Positions 24,074 to 35,765 are shown, numbered from the stretch's first letter. The stretch: 64,000 bases of DNA from Megalobrama amblycephala (GCF_018812025.1 NC_063049.1:21237409-21301408), one strand, 5' to 3'. Notes: generated from the sequence alone by a model not told the origin. A program made the numbers and translations.

Positions 24074-24133
24074 CTTGACCAATGTGCTCTCTGCCATTTC
24101 TCTGATTATTTCCAAGGTCTTCGGGTCTTCGCT
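24074..24133 (-). other. candidate 60-nt cassette exon between the two nrp2 ends
   Basis: On the minus strand a pyrimidine-rich run ends in CCAAACAG, followed by 60 open nucleotides and a good AAG|GTAAAT donor. Taken at phase 1, which both neighbouring exons need, the frame is open and reads ERRPEDLGNNQRNGREHIGQ. It would extend the juxtamembrane stalk of the 'a' form by 20 residues without breaking the frame. Mammalian neuropilin-2 has optional small inserts at this point of the 'a' form, including a 17-residue one. The residues here do not resemble that acidic insert, so homology is not shown and it may be a chance match to splice consensus. Confidence 0.35.
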
Positions 24134-24389
24134 CTGTTTGGAAGACAAACACAACCCAAATGAAACACTCAATGTCAAATTGAGTTGAGGCTACATGAAA
24201 ACAAGCTCTTTTGGTACATTCCAAGAAAACAACATGTGCATTATTGCTCCATGAGCCAGTAACAGCAGTGTGAGCACAAAATGGCCAACATAAATAGCAA
24301 AAACTGTACACTGATGATCACACAGACTTGGGTCATCAAATCATCAAATACCCATAAAAAAGAACACAAACCACTTTAGCTGCAGTTTG

Positions 24390-27300
24390 TAGAAAAATAT
24401 CACTTTATTGTAACATTCCATACAACATTTCCAAGACCACGAAATTCAACAGGCTAAAATATACCTCATACTGTATGTATTTAAACAGGCTGAAAATGCT
24501 GTGTTGTAGAGAGAAAAGAAAAAGCTTATATAGATGGCAGGGTCAAAGCCCCACATTCACAAAGGACAAAAAAGTGCACAAAACCACAAACCCATCAGAA
24601 CGTAATGCAAATTAAGCATAATGTCGACATAATGAACATCAAAAATTCATGTTCAGTAAACATGAGTAAATACTTCAATAGACCGAACTGATTTAATCAA
24701 GTTCAAATTCTGTAGGTGGAATATTTCACCTGTTTTTAAGCAAAACATATAGAGTATACAACCTGGAGGGTTTTTTTTTGTTTTTTTTTTGCACATTAAA
24801 ATTCAGTTTCTCCAGACAGACACTTTAGACGTCTACCGCTTTTTCCTGTCTCTGTCTCTGAGGAGGGGTGAAAGCATATGCTGTTTTGTGCAGGTACTAT
24901 CAGAGACAGACTTTTGGCATCATATGGGGCCCCTCTGAGTGCTTTTGCTCATTAATATCTTTTGAGAGACGGCAAAAGAAGAAGAAAAAAAAAAAAACTC
25001 CAAGAAAGAATGCTTACGACAGGCTTAAGAAAATGTAATCTGGTCCATTACCTAATTAGAAATATGAAATGGTTCAAAGAAACCCTCAAAAAACAAAATA
25101 GATTTAAAAACATAATATAATCAGCTATGATTTTTAAGCAACTCAGAATAAATAGTAAAGAGAAAAACTGAGAATGAAATTAAATTAATACATTCAGACT
25201 AAAAACAACATCCAGAATCACAATTGTTTAGTCTGAGTTAAAAGTCTGATATAAATTCATACATTAATCATACAGGCATATGAAACATCCAGGACAGAAA
25301 AATGCATCTTGATCAAAACAAACCAGAACGCTTGTTAAATGTAAGGAATCAAACGGTATAATTGCTCAAGACGAGACAAGACAATTTTGTTACACATTCA
25401 ATTGGGGCAGGTGGGCCACAGAAACTCAAAGAAACGTGTTGCATATCGTATAAAATTCTGCCTTAAATGAGTAAGAGGTTTCTGGCTGCGCATCGGAGAC
25501 CGCATGACTCAAAACTGAACTGAACTGATGTCTCGCATGAAAAGCTGCCGTGTGTCCCATCTCCCCAGAACACACTCTACTGTATAGAGGATTAGGTTGG
25601 AAAAGAGGAGACAATGCTCCACAATGTGCCTGCTGGGTCAGATGGTCTCTCTGGCTGTCTGCAAGGATCTTTCATGTGCTTTTGTGTTTCAAACAAACCC
25701 CTTCAGACCCTGGATTTTGCAGAGAAGGTCTATATTTAAAGCAGGCTTTTCTTTGATCTCGCCCTCCATCTCCCCACACATTCTTTCGCGAAGAGCAGAT
25801 AAACGGGCGAGAAAAGGGCCAGCCCGTCCGTGATGGGGGATTATTTTCACCTATTGCCAGATGGAGGACATAACAAGATATCAGGATTTACTTTCTCCTT
25901 TCATCCCAGTTGCTTTAGATGAAGCCAAAATCTGACGTGGCTGCCTGACAGATGCTTTCAGTAATGGATGAAGACTCAGACTCTTTATGTGTAAAGAGAA
26001 AAATGTTTTGTTGGGGGAATTTCCATCCTGAGCTCTGATGGCGCCTATTTTGTGTGTTTGTTTGGTGCAGAAGAAAACATTGAACACTATGTACTTGGAC
26101 AGAACATCTCAGACTATAGCATGTTTTTTTTTAGAGGTATACCACTACGTTTCAAGTAGCACATGAAAGAGATGAAGCGAATACTCGCAGCACACAGGGA
26201 CAATTTTTTATGTGCATTTTAAAACGTTCTCCTGCATATATAATATGTTTTGATACATTAAACAAAAAAATCTGTAGCAAGATTGTCATATGCAAATAAT
26301 GCTAATAAAACAAAATGCTAATTGTTTTTTTCCCTGTCTGCTATCAAACTCAACTGATAAAACGGAAAAAAAAACATCCAAAAATACAGATAAGAGGTTG
26401 GTTAATGATTCAGTATTGAGTGACACTATAGAAGGTGGACTTGGAGATGGGCTCCAGCTATCATGCTAACGTGCCAACTCACTCCCTGAAGCAAAATCAG
26501 CTAGCGAAGCGTTCCTGCACCGTCTAACATTTGGCAGATTTACAAAGCTCTCCACTTCTGCTCTTTTACAAGACTATGTGTAAATCAAAATCTCTGGGGG
26601 AACAACACACAAATACACACACTGCTTTAGTGTTAGCTATAAAAATAAAGTCAGTGCATCAGTTAGCTGCATATACACTTAAGTTGATCTCGGCTGAGCA
26701 TGAATACGAAAGGATTAAATAATAAATGAGAACAGTGATCGGCTTGAACTAGCCCAATGCCACTGAAGCGTCTTAAGGCCAATGTTGTGTCAGTCGGTCG
26801 GCCAATCAGAGGAATAGGCTGGCTAAGGCAGGGTCATGTGACCTTTGCATATAGGCGGAAAACATACTGTATCTCTTCAGACGTATTCGAAGTGCCAAAG
26901 CCCCAGTGACTTTCAGAAAAGAAGAGTTTATATATAGACACATTGACAGATACTCAAAATGAACTCTCTGAAAAGGCAAACAGCCCTCAAAATGCTTTTA
27001 AGAAGCTTCATTCAATAGTCAAAGGAGGTACCAGGAGTTTAAAAATTCAGTACATTACGTGGTACCTAAGCCTTCCGCACATATCCTGATTCTCCAGCAA
27101 GAACATTTGTCCCAGAGTGTTTGACATTCATGCTTTTGTCTCTTTGAAGCTTCTTGTTGAACTCCTTGCGTGTTCCTATGTGCACATAAGATGCGGCACA
27201 CATGCAAGGAAATGTTTGCCGGTTTTCCTTTTTGTTCTGACGCCTCTCTCCAGTTGCTGTTCGCAGGCTCTCCTCGGAGTTTGGCAATGCTTCCGAGTTC

Positions 27301-27612
27301 TTTTGACTGTACAATAGGATTGGTCATGAACAGGAGATTAGAGCTTTCACAGTAAGGTTCCCATCCACACATACAGCTAGAGAGAGAAGAGGGAAAGGGG
27401 GTCCCTGCCAGTCAGGATTTTGGCTGGATGTCCCTTCGGCACAGCAGATCCCCTCCTTCCCAGCACTGGAGCTCCACAAAAGAGTCACAGAGAACTCAAC
27501 AACTCTGGTGCTTATATCAGTCCACATCTTCTTCGCCTCATCCTCAACTTTAAGGGGCACCACGCAGGTGTCCTTGTGAAATAGCGAGAGGAAGCGATTC
27601 GTCGGTGTCGTC
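24390..27612 (-). other. nrp2: probable long 3'UTR of the nrp2 'b' transcript
   Basis: The 'b' terminal exon needs its own poly(A) site before the 'a' exon. From its stop codon about 3.2 kb of largely unique, non-coding sequence runs to an AATAAA at 24,404-24,409, in a good context (followed in transcript direction by AGTGATATTTTTC). No gene-like ORF was seen in between. The UTR may be shorter if an unrecognised signal is used. Confidence 0.4.
24404..24409 (-). terminator. candidate poly(A) signal AATAAA, nrp2 'b' transcript
   Basis: TTTATT on the plus strand gives AATAAA on the minus strand. It lies between the 'b' and 'a' terminal exons, as the gene model requires, with T-rich sequence just beyond it. 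It is 3.2 kb from the 'b' stop. Confidence 0.4.
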
Positions 27613-27923
27613 TCAGCACTGGGAGCAGGGCTCTTGCTTCTCTAACCTAATCGTTAGCATCGGCTCCACCCCAGGTCCGGCGAGATTCCCGGGGCCACCG
27701 CTTCCGTACTGTCCTGTATACGTGCTCTGGTAGGACACAGAGTGCTGGCTCTTCTTGGCCGCCAGGTGGTAGCGATGGCAACACAGCACCATGACCAACG
27801 TGACGCAGCCCAGGAGGAAAATGGCGCCACCTCCGGCTATTACATAATACCAGTAGGTGGGCATGGGCTGCAGGGACACTGTCGTGTCAACAGTGGGGTC
27901 GCTCCAGCCAGGTGAGGCTCCCC
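27613..27923 (-). CDS. nrp2: nrp2 alternative terminal exon, 'b' form (no SEA tail)
   Basis: This exon encodes 102 residues plus stop. The ectodomain stub GASPGWSDPTVDTTVSLQPM is followed by PTYWYY, a membrane segment (VIAGGGAIFLLGCVTLVMVL) and a basic start to the cytosolic part (CCHRYHLAAKKSQHSVSYQS). The tail ends VEPMLTIRLE and KQEPCSQC. The DPTVDT, YWYYV, HRY.AAKK and VEP.LTI.LE features are those of the mammalian neuropilin-2b isoform, whose tail lacks the PDZ-binding SEA end. The acceptor is CTCCACCAG, phase 1. It precedes the 'a' exon in transcription order, so choosing it requires use of the upstream poly(A) site. An insertion-like GQYGSGGPGNLAGPG stretch makes the tail longer than in mammals. 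Confidence 0.93.
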
Positions 27924-28331
27924 CTGGTGGAGAGACACAGAAGAATTGGCTTGGGGTAGAGAGGCATGCAGACTGCATAGCTTCAAGCCATCTTGGATTG
28001 TATGTGAATGATTTTGCTCTGATTTGGTGCTGCATACAAACAAAACAAACACAGACACGCAAATGCACATGCACGTCAGTGGCCCCTTCGCAGGGACTCG
28101 ATAACTATTCAGATAGAGTTTGTCCTTCTAAATCACATTAAGAATGCAGACATGTGTTTTATGGGGTGTGAACAGATGATACAGTTCACTTGAAATGTGC
28201 TGATGCATGGTGGAATCTGTGCTAATTTCTTATGCAATCAAATGTGAAGGTCATAAAAGCATATTGTGTCATAAGACACCAGCACCTCCTCTCAGCCATT
28301 CTTTTGTAATGCGGTATATTCAGGGTATAAA

Positions 28332-28334
<3 letters not shown>

Positions 28335-28366
<32 letters not shown>
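28335..28366. repeat. (TG)n microsatellite
   Basis: Uninterrupted TG run of about 16 units in the nrp2 intron before the 'b' exon. Confidence 0.95.
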
Positions 28367-28368
<2 letters not shown>

Positions 28369-28515
28369 TGTGCACGTGCTCTGTAGTTTTTCAATCTAGG
28401 GGGAAAGTTCTGTTTTCTTGCATGCATGGATCTGTGCCAGCTTCATCTGCCTCAAGCCAAAGTCTTCCATGAACCCAACCCAGCAGTGCATGAAAACTGC
28501 TCACCCACCACATGT

Positions 28516-28518
<3 letters not shown>

Positions 28519-28546
<28 letters not shown>
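28519..28546. repeat. (CA)n microsatellite
   Basis: Uninterrupted CA run of 14 units, 150 bp from a TG run, so the two could pair as a hairpin. Confidence 0.95.
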
Positions 28547-28549
<3 letters not shown>

Positions 28550-29379
28550 CTCCACCAATCTCTCTTTCTATTCCCTCTATGTCCTCTTCCCCTCGTCTAT
28601 GCATAAACACGCATGTAATCTAGGAATTTTGACTCTATGGGAACTGCTATGGGAAAACGAATCTACTTACACTGGGAATCATTTCCATTTCAATTAAGAA
28701 AAGGGGAGTTAGTTACAAAAGGAATTGGATATTAGTGGGCTTGTGAGCTCCACAATCATTTAAAATGGAGTGTATGAGGATTATTCCACTGCAGCTGAAT
28801 CTGATTGACCGCAATCATGCAGCTGTTGGGGAATAAACATATGACATCCATAGCAGCACAGCAGCTCACACACACCGCCAGAACAATGCTTTTACAAGGA
28901 TAAGGTGTACCATCCATATTAGAGTGCTTTGCTTTTCTCATTTAAGTGTTGTCAGTATAGCAAATTTGTGAATGTTTTTTCACCAGTTTACAACTCGTGC
29001 AATGTCACCCCAGAAGAACATGGTACTGCTCAGATATTGCTCTTTCATAGCTCAGCAGACTGAAATAGTTCTAAAAGAGTTCACAGTGATGATTTGTATC
29101 AACTGTCTCGGATGTTTCTTAAAATTCCATAGGGAAAATTATTTGTCTATTTTTTTTTTTCATTTTATATTCTGACCTGTGTAGCACCTTGAATAGCAAT
29201 TTATGTATTTAAGATGCAATACAAAAAAAAAAAAAGCATAATTGGGATTTACTATTATTAATAATACTACTACTATTTACTACTATTGAAAAAATAATAT
29301 TAATATTATTATTTCCTAATAATAATATTAATAAAAACAAATAATAATAACAACAACAACAATAATAATTAGGCAGCGG

Positions 29380-29530
29380 CTAAGTGTAAATTAGATGCTT
29401 TTTACACTAAGTGAAAATAGCAATATATTCTATTTACACTAAGTGACAATAGCAGCATTTTCTTAGCGATATGTTATTTACACTAGGTGAAAACAGCGAT
29501 ATATTCTATTCACACCATGTAAAAGTATCA
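29380..29530. repeat. short tandem repeats with TTTACACTAAGTG
   Basis: Four diverged units carry TTTACACTA(A/G)GTGA followed by (A/C)AATAGC or AACAGC and ATATATTCTA. A related motif (GCACTTAGTATAAAA) recurs near 29,998, on the other side of a tRNA-like sequence, suggesting one composite element. Confidence 0.6.
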
Positions 29531-29825
29531 GTTCTTTGAGATGCATCAATTAGATGCTTTCTATACTTTATATTGGCAGATACAATTTCCACCTCAGTAT
29601 TTTTGTACATTAACAGGATGCAATAATATCATAAAGTGTAAATAATTATATTAATTAAAATTATTAAATGGATGCTGTCTTATTGGGAGAATAAAAACCC
29701 TCCCTACACCTTCCCCTAACCCTACCCAATAAACACTTTTAATATTATTAAACACTTGTTCGCAGTTTATTTCCACTTTTAGAACATTATTTTCATTTTT
29801 ATTGAAAATAAATCCGAGCTCGGCA

Positions 29826-29905
29826 AAAGGCGGATTCAAACCCGTCAATTGCGTTAAAAGCCAGGTCTGCGAACATTACTCGCTACTGCTGCACCACTGA
29901 AGTTG
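29826..29905 (-). mobile_element. tRNA-related SINE head
   Basis: On the minus strand the sequence has an A-box-like TAGCGAGTAATG and a B-box-like GGGTTTGAATCC about 45 bp later, the spacing of a tRNA-derived pol III promoter. The acceptor stem does not pair well, so it is a SINE remnant rather than a tRNA gene. Confidence 0.5.
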
Positions 29906-30037
29906 ATGAATTCTGCATGACTTTTTTAGAACTTGCGTGGTCCAACCAGACTTTGGTGGGCGGAGCAAGTGTAAATAGTGTTAAAAGGGATGCTATATGC
30001 ACTTAGTATAAAAAGACACTATGTAATCGGCATTATA

Positions 30038-30081
<44 letters not shown>

Positions 30082-30098
30082 ATAATAATAATAATAAT
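30038..30098. repeat. (TAC)n then (AAT)n microsatellite
   Basis: About 14 TAC units are followed directly by about 6 AAT units. Confidence 0.95.
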
Positions 30099-30627
30099 GA
30101 GACCATTTTTAATGATTACAGAGCTAATTATGTGGATAGCATTGCTTAGATAATTTGGTTTAGGAAGAACTTGGTGAGAAATGTTTTTGAAATGTCAAGG
30201 GGTGACATACACCAACTGAGTCTACAGGCCACATTTGATGATGTTTAGCATGACAACACCATATACAGTAACACAGCACATGATGTGAGGCTACAGATGC
30301 ATGCTGGGATACAGCCCATGCTCCAAATGTCCATATGACAATAATGATGGTGAGGACAATAACCATGATGACGGTAATGGGTTGACATCAAGACACCAAC
30401 GTCAATGAACGAACAACTAAACACACAAAATCGGTGTTGAATCTGACTCATTTAAACTTTGTTGTGCGATTGGAAACAGACTCTACAGAATCCCTGTGTG
30501 CTGCTGGTGTGAAGCTTAATCAAATTAACAATGATTATCAAAAGCACTTTAGGTGATGCAAGCTGCTAGGCAACAAGCAGGAAGCACAAACATTGGCACA
30601 GGAAATGACAATATGCCAGAAACTCAC

Positions 30628-30660
30628 CAGTCATTTCAGGGGGGAATGCAGCGAAGGGTT
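30628..30660 (-). CDS. nrp2: nrp2 micro-exon: juxtamembrane stub before the alternative ends
   Basis: This 33-nt exon, phase 1 to phase 1, reads PFAAFPPEMT between split codons. It matches in position the short segment after the MAM domain that in mammalian neuropilin-2 precedes the alternatively spliced inserts. The acceptor is TTGTTTCAG and the donor GTGAGT. It joins in frame to either terminal exon: to the 'b' exon (giving G-GASPGW) and to the 'a' exon (giving A-FPFPDW). It also joins in frame to the candidate 60-nt cassette at 24,074-24,133. Because it is so short, ORF-based prediction would miss it. Confidence 0.82.
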
Positions 30661-31716
30661 CTGAAACAAGAAGGAAAAAAAAGATTGACAGAATGAATTG
30701 TTAGGTGCTGTGAATTCCACCCTTCTGATTGGCTTAATATATATCCTGATATCTCAGTGATATCTATCAGGTAAGGACATTTCCTGCATGATATTCATTA
30801 CAATTCTTATAGCCCCTTTAACTACACATGTAAATTATTATTAATAGAACTCCCCAGCAACACTGTAGCTCATTACAAAGACAATTTTTGTAGAGGGGTC
30901 TGAATTCACAAACACAGGTTAAGGAGAAGAAAAAAGACAGACAGAGTGAAGAAGGGAGGAGAATAGGATTGGGCTGTTTGTCATTTGGCAAACTTTGCTG
31001 CGCACACACTCAGAATGCCAGAGAAACAGAATGGCAGTTCAGAATGTTTGGAATGCAGTCGCTTTAAAAGGGAACTCAGCAGAGAGGCAGGGGACAGATT
31101 TGGCAGCGACGCAGGGGCTGGCGCATGCACACCGAACAGCTTTAATTAATAAGAGCAGTCCCAAAGCCTTCGGCGGAAGCGTGTACGTGAGCCACTGAAT
31201 GACAGCTCGCATCAATATCTTGATTCATAACTAATCTTACTTTTGCTGATCATTGTTTAAGTATAATAAGTCATATGACCTCAGAGGAAAAGCAATGTTT
31301 TGCTCAGTAAATAACCTTCACGGCATTGTGAGTGACTGGCCATGTAGCGAAGAGCTTTGTTCGACATTAATGTCTGTTCTGTGTTTGTGAAAAGCTACAC
31401 CGTCGAGAGCAGGCCTGCCTGGTTATTCCCTGGCATGGCTCTGGAAAGCTCTGTTTACAAATAAGAGACGAGAAGGAAAAGAAACTAATGAAACATAGAT
31501 TGGGATCAGAGCCCACAGGGTGAGTGTGGCCTAGTTTTCAGCTTTTTGTGTGAGCCGAGCACTTGAAAAACACTTTCTATGTGATTAATTTTTTTTCTTG
31601 GGCTTGAATGGGATGGGCATGGAAAGCTACAGTAAGAATGGATCGTTTGGTGACAGGCAGGGTCCAAAATATAGTTTTTGTCACATCTGACAAAAACTAG
31701 TATGGGGAACACATAT

Positions 31717-31925
31717 ACACTATTAACTATGACTTTTCCCTCAATAAACTCCTAATTTACTGCTTAGTAAGGTAGTCGTTAAGTTTAGGTATTGGGTAGG
31801 ATTAACATTGTAGAATATGGTCATGTAGAATAATATGTGCTTAATAAGTACTAATAAACAGCCAATATTCTAGTAATATGCATGCTAATAAGCAACTAGT
31901 TAAAAGAGCCTAAAATAGTGTTACC
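31717..31925. repeat. dispersed repeat ending GTGTTACC, copy A
   Basis: It runs ACTATTAACTATGACTTTTC through GGGTAGGATTAACATTGTAG to GTGTTACC. It is nearly identical, in the same orientation, to 32,457-32,677, and the two flank the last MAM exon of nrp2. The GGTAACAC end also starts the element at 58,337. Confidence 0.75.
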
Positions 31926-32235
31926 AAAAACAGAAACTATTTTGCTGTTTTTTTAAATAAAAAAATAAATATTTAAAATATAGCAATAAATGCAAATCCC
32001 TATGACAAATGTAATAATTTAATCTGACTTTTTTTTCTCTATTTTATTTTTGTAATTTAAGTTAATTTTCATTTTAGGCTTAATTTAAAGAAAATTCCCC
32101 TTTGTTTACTTGTCAAAGCAAATTTTGCTTGCATCTGGTGCTTGGCATTTTGGTCCCTGGTGACAAATATGGTGGATGATGGCTGACAGAGAGAAATAAA
32201 GCAAGACAAAGAAAGATCCAGATGTTGATACTTAC

Positions 32236-32332
32236 GTGTACACTGCTCAAGCTCCATGCTGGAGCTCATATGGATGTTGTCGACCCAGATGTGCCCTCGA
32301 CTGCCTCGCTCAAAGAAGCCCTCGATGACAAC
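32236..32332 (-). CDS. nrp2: nrp2 exon: C-terminal MAM domain
   Basis: This 97-nt exon closes the MAM domain: VVIEGFFERGSRGHIWVDNI, then HMSSSMELEQCT. The G-x-I-x-V-D-N/D-I pattern (here GHIWVDNI) is the conserved end of MAM domains. It enters in phase 0 after TTTGCAAG and leaves in phase 1 before GTAAGT. The exon is flanked by two near-identical copies of a repeat (31,717-31,925 and 32,457-32,677), which puts it at risk of loss by recombination between them. Confidence 0.92.
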
Positions 32333-32456
32333 CTTGCAAATTTAAAGCAAAAGAAAGAGATTTAAAGACTGTACGTTTCCATCAGCACTGTTACTGGTGT
32401 CAATTCACATCCTGTATTACTCTCAAGTCAATGTTTATCATTATATATACATGGCA

Positions 32457-32677
32457 ACACTATTAACTACAACTTTTCCCTGAATAAACTCCTAATTGAC
32501 TGCTTATTAATAGTTAGTAATGTAGTTGTTAAGTTTAGGTATTGGGTAGGATTAACATTGTAGAATATGGTCATGCAGAATAATAAGTGCTTAATAAGTA
32601 CTAATAAACAGCCAATATTCTAGTAATATGCATGCTAATAAGCAACTAGTTAAAAGACCCTAAAATAAAGTGTTACC
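32457..32677. repeat. dispersed repeat ending GTGTTACC, copy B
   Basis: Direct copy of 31,717-31,925, about 530 bp away. It carries a few substitutions and a small insertion (TTAATAGTTAGTAATG) not in copy A. It ends about 30 bp from the central MAM exon's donor site. Confidence 0.75.
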
Positions 32678-32706
32678 ATATACATCACGGATGAGTATCT
32701 ATGCAC

Positions 32707-32972
32707 CTGATATTCTTTAGGGGACTGAGGCAGGATGGTCCGGCCTTCCCTCCACATGGGCCCCTGGTCTCCTTTCAGTGCCCAGAGCAGTGTCTCCTCC
32801 TGGTCATCGTCCCGGAGCAGCACACGCAGACTGTCCTGACCTTCACCCTGAAGCTGGTAGTAGAAGAGCAGACAGACGGGCCGACGCTCGGGTCCCACCG
32901 ATGGGCTCATTAAACGTGCGCGCTGCGGCTCTGACTTGGGACTCGCCTCCACGTACAGGAAATTCCCAAAAT
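32707..32972 (-). CDS. nrp2: nrp2 exon: central MAM domain
   Basis: This 266-nt exon encodes the core of the MAM domain. It reads NFGNFLYVEASPKSEPQRAR, then LMSPSVGPERRPVCLLFYYQ, LQGEGQDSLRVLLRDDDQEE, TLLWALKGDQGPMWREGRTI and LPQSPKEYQ. The GNFLYVE, ARL.SP, VCL.F.Y, W...G...W..G...LP landmarks are standard for MAM domains. It enters in phase 1 and leaves in phase 0. The donor is GTGCAT, a GT donor with a weak consensus. The exon lies between a direct-repeat copy 30 bp further 3' on the plus-strand map and MITE-like sequence at 33.0 kb. Confidence 0.94.
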
Positions 32973-33010
32973 CTGTAGAGAGAAAGAAACAAGTGCTGAT
33001 GTTAAACATC

Positions 33011-33133
33011 TTTTGTTGGTCCTGGAACAACATTCTTGTCAAAGAAACATGTTCCAACAACTTCCCAACCCTAATCATTTCCCTAAACCAAAACCTTAAC
33101 CCTATACTAACCAGGATATAGATCCAGGAACAA
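33011..33133. repeat. fragment related to the MITE at 2,184-2,406
   Basis: TTTTGTTGGTCCTGGAACAA and ACATTC match the end of the 2.2-kb MITE, followed by a CCCTAA-rich interior. The far end is degraded. Confidence 0.4.
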
Positions 33134-35621
33134 GCCTTAACTTAGAGATCTCACTGTAAGCCAAATTTAATTCTGTTTCTTTCTCGCCGTTACATTGCAC
33201 TGAACAATCTGGTATGTTTTTTTAGGTTGCTAAGTAATAAATAATTGAACCATTATTTTTTAATGGAGGGAAGGAAGCAGAAAATAAGCTCAGACATAAA
33301 AGCACATCCCCCCCTGTTTTCAGAGGAAAGAGTCCTTACAACAATCTCTGTCAGATCCCACTGTGGATGTCTCAGTAAAGCGGAAGAAAAATGAATGGGA
33401 GAGGAGAGGAAGAGCGGAAAACAACAATCAAAGAGGAGGTTGGGAAACACTCTGTGAGTGATCTGACTGGACAGCATGGCACCAGAAATGATCATCATTA
33501 CCCATGCTCCCTCAGCTATAATTCGAATGCTCCTACCTTCCACTGATGTATAGAGAAATGGCATAGTCATTTCCGTTCGCCCTACTTTGACACATTTCTC
33601 ATCCCAAACTTATTGAAAATACAGCACTGAAATCAGAGATCAGATCGGGCTGTCGCTGGTGTTCCTTTATGAGATGCCTAAATAGATTATGCACTTAATT
33701 AAAGCAAAAGAACTTCCTCTGTTTAATCTTGGGTATACATATAGGAAAATGAATTACCCTTTCACAGGGAAAGTTCACCGTAGCTCAGACGCAGTTTAGC
33801 TTAGGTAGATGTGCCTGTGAGGTAACCAGAGGGCAGGGAAAGGCACTTCTGGGATTATTGTTTTTTAAGTGGAACCTTCTACACCTAAAGTTAATTAGGC
33901 TGACTGCGTATTAACCCTTTCTGGTCCTCTGTTTTTCCGTTTCCTGGTTAAATCACTGGGGTATGAACACTCTGGAATGCTCAGAGATCTGTTCCAGGAG
34001 CCATGGGATCTACACGGCTTACTGTGATGTTGGATCGTTTTATGGGAGTGAGCTGTGCTATAAAGTGAATGAGTTGAGCAGCTCTTGTCCGGGGATGGTG
34101 GGAAGCCAGAAACATACTATGGAAGTCCGTTTCCACCTTGGACTTTGTGACTGTTTATCTTGTAATTGTAATTCTTAATGTGACTTTATATCTATTTGTT
34201 TTTTTACTTCTGTCCTTTACTGAAAAGAAACAGGCTTCCATACAAAACATCTGGTCGAATCTGGCAGTCAATGGAGAAAGTTGCTTTTTGGCCCCAGATG
34301 ATGTATGTACATCATCTACGAGCTGGGGTTTACCAACCAAACCTTGACCCTTTGACCTTAAAGACTGTAGATACAGTACTAAAGCATTAGTTAAAGAATA
34401 CAATGTGTGCTTGTGTTATGAATTACATTCAGACACATTTTGGAAACCAATTATGTGTAAAATCGAGTTTGCGTATCTAGAAGTTTTGTGTTAAGGGATC
34501 TACATAGTTTGTTTGGAGAAGGTGAGGAATGTGACGTGACACCCCTGGTGTTAAAGAGGGAGAGAGAGAGTGTGTGTGTGAGAGAGAGAGGCGAAAACCT
34601 TAGGCTTGGGGGTTCACTTGGTTTGGGAATGGTTAAAACAGGAGAGGATTCTTTCCTCTTGACTACTGGAACTCTCTTTAAATCCTGACATATGGAAAAC
34701 AGTGCAAGATTGTTTTAACAGCCTCACAAGGCAGAGTACTCCAGGAAAGCAGTGAGGACATGGAGAACTGTGTGTGTGAATGTGTGTGTGTGTATGGTTG
34801 GTTTTTGTGATTTATGAGGACACAAATTTATATAATGACATGGATATTACACTGGTATTACGACATAAACATGAAAGCACATTTTATGAGTGCTTATATT
34901 TAAAATAGCTTTAAAAACATACTAAACAATGTTTTATTAAAAATGTAAAAATGCAGAATGTTTTCGGTGATTGGTAGGTTTAGGGGTAGGGATAGTGTAG
35001 GGGGATAGAATATACAGTTTGTACAGTATAAAAACCATTAAGCCTATGGAATGTCCTCACTTTGATAGCAAAACTAACCTGTTTGTGTGTGCGTGAGTGA
35101 GTGTGTGTGTGTGCATGCAGAATTAGTGAAGCACTCATCTTTTTTTCACGTAGGGTTGATAAAGGTCAGGTAAGCTCAGGGATGTGAAGAGAGGAACAAA
35201 CTCCCAGAGGAAGAACGAGGATGGACTGAGAGAGTGACAGATACTATTCCCAGATTTCAACCATCACATTAATTACACACCAGTAATGAGATGGATGGAT
35301 GGAAAAAGAGAGGTAAGTGCATGTGTGTGGATTCATAAAGAGGACAAGGGCAAAGGAAGGTCTAAAAATGTATTTTGTGCAGTACGGTCACAGTAGGTCA
35401 GCATACATCACAAGACTTCCTTTTAATCCTTCTTCTGCAGTCCCTGTTTATTTTCTCAACAATTCTTATTAATCAAGTACATTTGCCTTCTTAAAGTTCC
35501 TGATATTCCCAATGCTATCCTAAAATATTCACAATGTTTTTGTTTATGTTTGAAGATATTGGTGCAAACATTTGTTAGTTTGTTTTAAGCTATGTAATAA
35601 CTTTTATAAAGATGTACTTAC

Positions 35622-35765
35622 TGTCAGATCCCAGTGTTAGATCCAGACTAGGACTAGAGGAACTATAGAGAGACCACTTCAAATCAGACATGGGGTCGTG
35701 GGTCCATCCACACATACTCTGCTCAAAGTCACACAGACCACCCAGAGATGACAGAGTGGTGGGAG
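35622..35765 (-). CDS. nrp2: nrp2 exon: N-terminal MAM domain
   Basis: This 144-nt exon encodes the start of the MAM (c) domain: APTTLSSLGGLCDFEQSMCG, then WTHDPMSDLKWSLYSSSSPS and LDLTLGSD. The C-D-F-E-x5-C-G-W pattern is the classic MAM opening (Cys, acidic/aromatic pair, Cys-Gly-Trp). The MAM domain mediates neuropilin dimerisation. The acceptor is TTCCCAG after a pyrimidine run, the donor is GTAAGT, and both boundaries are phase 1. Neighbouring exons supply the linker upstream and the rest of MAM downstream. Confidence 0.92.
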
